DNA from: JAUZQZ01 sp036985955
GTDB taxonomy: Bacteria; Pseudomonadota; Zetaproteobacteria; Mariprofundales; Mariprofundaceae
Reading direction: 5' to 3'
Length of the DNA stretch: 7,586 bases
NCBI GenBank assembly: GCA_036985955.1
Contig: BTQQ01000081.1
Coordinates: 1-7,586 of the forward strand
A model generated the notes under the pieces. It did no database searches, was not told the origin of the DNA, and saw only the letters and a list, made by a program, of their open reading frames with translations. A program made the position numbers and the translations under genes. Shown here in pieces: positions 6,306-7,586 of the stretch (its first letter is position 1; the number at the start of each line of letters is the position of its first letter).

Positions 6306-7586
6306 ACCATGAGCGCGTCGCGGTCGTCGGACTGGGGTATGTCGGCCTGCCGTTGGCGCTTGCCTTTGGGCGTGTGATTTCAACGATCGGTTTTGATATT
6401 TCCGAAGCTAAAATCGAAGCATATCGCAAAGGCTGCGACCCAACGGGTGAAATGGAAAACGAATTATTCAGCCGTGCGAAATCACTGCAATATACCAGCG
6501 ACCCGTCCAGTCTGGGAAAGGTGGATTATATTATCGTCGCCGTTCCGACACCCGTGGACAATGCTCACCAGCCTGATTTAACACCGGTGATTCGTGCTTC
6601 CGAAACAGTGGGAAAGCACATGCGGCGGGGCGTGACGGTTGTGTTTGAATCGACCGTCTATCCCGGAGTGACTGAAGAGGTATGCGTACCGATTCTGGAG
6701 CGGGAGTCGGGCCTGAAATATGGCGAGGATTTCAAGGTGGGGTACTCCCCGGAGCGGGTCAACCCCGGTGATAAAAGTCACCGGCTCGAAACCATTGTCA
6801 AGGTGGTTTCCGGGCAGGATGACGAAACGCTTGAGAAAGTAGCCATGCTCTATGAGCAGATTATTGATGCAGGCGTACACCGGGCTCCGAATATCCGTGT
6901 AGCCGAAGCTGCCAAGGTGATCGAGAACACGCAGCGGGACGTGAACATCGCCCTGATTAACGAACTGGCGTTGATTTTTCACAAGCTTGATATTGATACG
7001 CAGGCAGTACTGGAAGCAGCTGGCAGCAAATGGAATTTTCTTCCCTTTCGACCCGGTCTGGTCGGCGGGCACTGTATTGGCGTGGATCCGTACTATCTGA
7101 CCCACCGTGCCGAAATGGAGGGATTTCGACCGGAAATCATCAAAGCGGCCCGTTATATTAACGACGGTATGGGACGGTGGCTGGCTGAGCAGACGATGAT
7201 GGAAATGATCCGGGCGGGTATTCAGGTGAAGGGCGCAAGAGTGGGTGTTCTGGGGTTGACGTTTAAGGAGAACTGTGCCGACTTACGCAACACCAAGGTG
7301 GCCGAGTGTGTGCGCGAGTTGGAGTCTCTTGGCGTAGATGTGTTGGTTCATGATCCGATGGTCGATGCGGAAGAAGCGAAACGTGAATATGGCATTGAAG
7401 TGGTGGGCCTGAATGATTTGCAGGGTATGGATGCAGTAGTGCTGGCCGTGGCACATGATGTTTTCTGTGAGATGAATTGGGCATCCTTTGTGGATTGTTG
7501 CAAAGTCGGCGCACCGATTATGGATGTGAAATGTATGCTGGATCCTGAATGGGCCCGATCCACGGGGTTAAATCTTTGGCGGTTGT
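6290..7586 (+). CDS. tviB: Nucleotide-sugar dehydrogenase, TviB/WbpO type (probable UDP-GlcNAc 6-dehydrogenase); stop codon beyond window
   Basis: Enzymes of this type oxidise C6 of a UDP-N-acetylhexosamine twice with NAD to give the uronic acid used in Vi antigen, capsule or O-antigen. The frame runs 432 codons without a stop to the window edge. It begins with a Rossmann fold (VAVVGLGYVGLPLA, glycines 14, 16 and 19), then VAVPTPVD (84-90), FESTVYPGVTEE (119-130), GYSPERVNPGDK, and AEAAKVIENTQRDVNIALINEL with conserved Lys209 and Asn213. The active-site motif GGHCIGVDPYYL has Cys262 (bases 7073-7075), and the C-terminal NAD/UDP-binding domain has LTFKENCADLRNT. Similarity recalled to Salmonella TviB (425 residues) extends nearly to the end (final residues LWRL), so few codons should be missing. 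The ATG at 6290 has GAAGG at 6279-6283 and overlaps cysS by 16 bases. UDP-GalNAc or another hexosamine is a possible substrate, so the symbol marks the subfamily only. Confidence 0.9.
   Translation, partial: MEKDLNHERVAVVGLGYVGLPLALAFGRVISTIGFDISEAKIEAYRKGCDPTGEMENELFSRAKSLQYTSDPSSLGKVDYIIVAVPTPVDNAHQPDLTPVIRASETVGKHMRRGVTVVFESTVYPGVTEEVCVPILERESGLKYGEDFKVGYSPERVNPGDKSHRLETIVKVVSGQDDETLEKVAMLYEQIIDAGVHRAPNIRVAEAAKVIENTQRDVNIALINELALIFHKLDIDTQAVLEAAGSKWNFLPFRPGLVGGHCIGVDPYYLTHRAEMEGFRPEIIKAARYINDGMGRWLAEQTMMEMIRAGIQVKGARVGVLGLTFKENCADLRNTKVAECVRELESLGVDVLVHDPMVDAEEAKREYGIEVVGLNDLQGMDAVVLAVAHDVFCEMNWASFVDCCKVGAPIMDVKCMLDPEWARSTGLNLWRL

Noticed and set aside
7580..7586. Dehydrogenase read as a truncated or broken gene because it has no stop in the window.
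   Set aside because: The protein already reaches the length and final block of TviB-type enzymes, and the last base is a T that could begin a stop codon. The window edge explains the missing stop.

Overview
The window looks like chromosomal DNA of a Gram-negative bacterium, most likely a pseudomonadote of moderate, slightly GC-rich composition. KdsA (Kdo synthesis for LPS) and FtsB (divisome) point to a Gram-negative cell, and the order pyrG-kdsA-eno-ftsB is a familiar gamma-proteobacterial arrangement. A short GluRS with an HLGN signature and a Cys-type KdsA would also suit a Zetaproteobacteria- or Acidithiobacillia-like lineage. That finer placement is a guess from memory and was not tested.

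All seven genes lie on the + strand. From left to right: the 3' part of pyrG (CTP synthase; glutaminase domain and end of the synthetase domain), kdsA (Kdo-8-phosphate synthase), an 86-bp intergenic gap holding an imperfect inverted repeat, eno (enolase), ftsB (division protein), gltX (glutamyl-tRNA synthetase), cysS (cysteinyl-tRNA synthetase), and a nucleotide-sugar dehydrogenase of the TviB/WbpO type that runs to the right edge. The dehydrogenase has no stop codon inside the window but is essentially full length.

Except at the kdsA-eno gap, every pair of neighbours overlaps: pyrG/kdsA by 1 nt (TGATG), eno/ftsB by 26 nt, ftsB/gltX by 8 nt, gltX/cysS by 4 nt (ATGA) and cysS/dehydrogenase by 16 nt. 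This suggests two translationally coupled transcription blocks, pyrG-kdsA and eno-ftsB-gltX-cysS-dehydrogenase, separated or joined by the repeat. Functionally the stretch combines nucleotide supply, glycolysis, two aminoacyl-tRNA synthetases, septum formation and envelope polysaccharide precursors. The last gene probably marks entry into a surface-polysaccharide (O-antigen or capsule) locus to the right.

I found no clear evidence of a previously undescribed system. The points worth a second look are modest: the metal-dependent active site of KdsA, a substituted zinc ligand in GluRS, a low-complexity linker in CysS that resembles dispersed repeat DNA, the kdsA-eno repeat, and the coupling of a polysaccharide gene to cysS. 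I saw no RNA genes, CRISPR arrays, insertion sequences or frameshifts.
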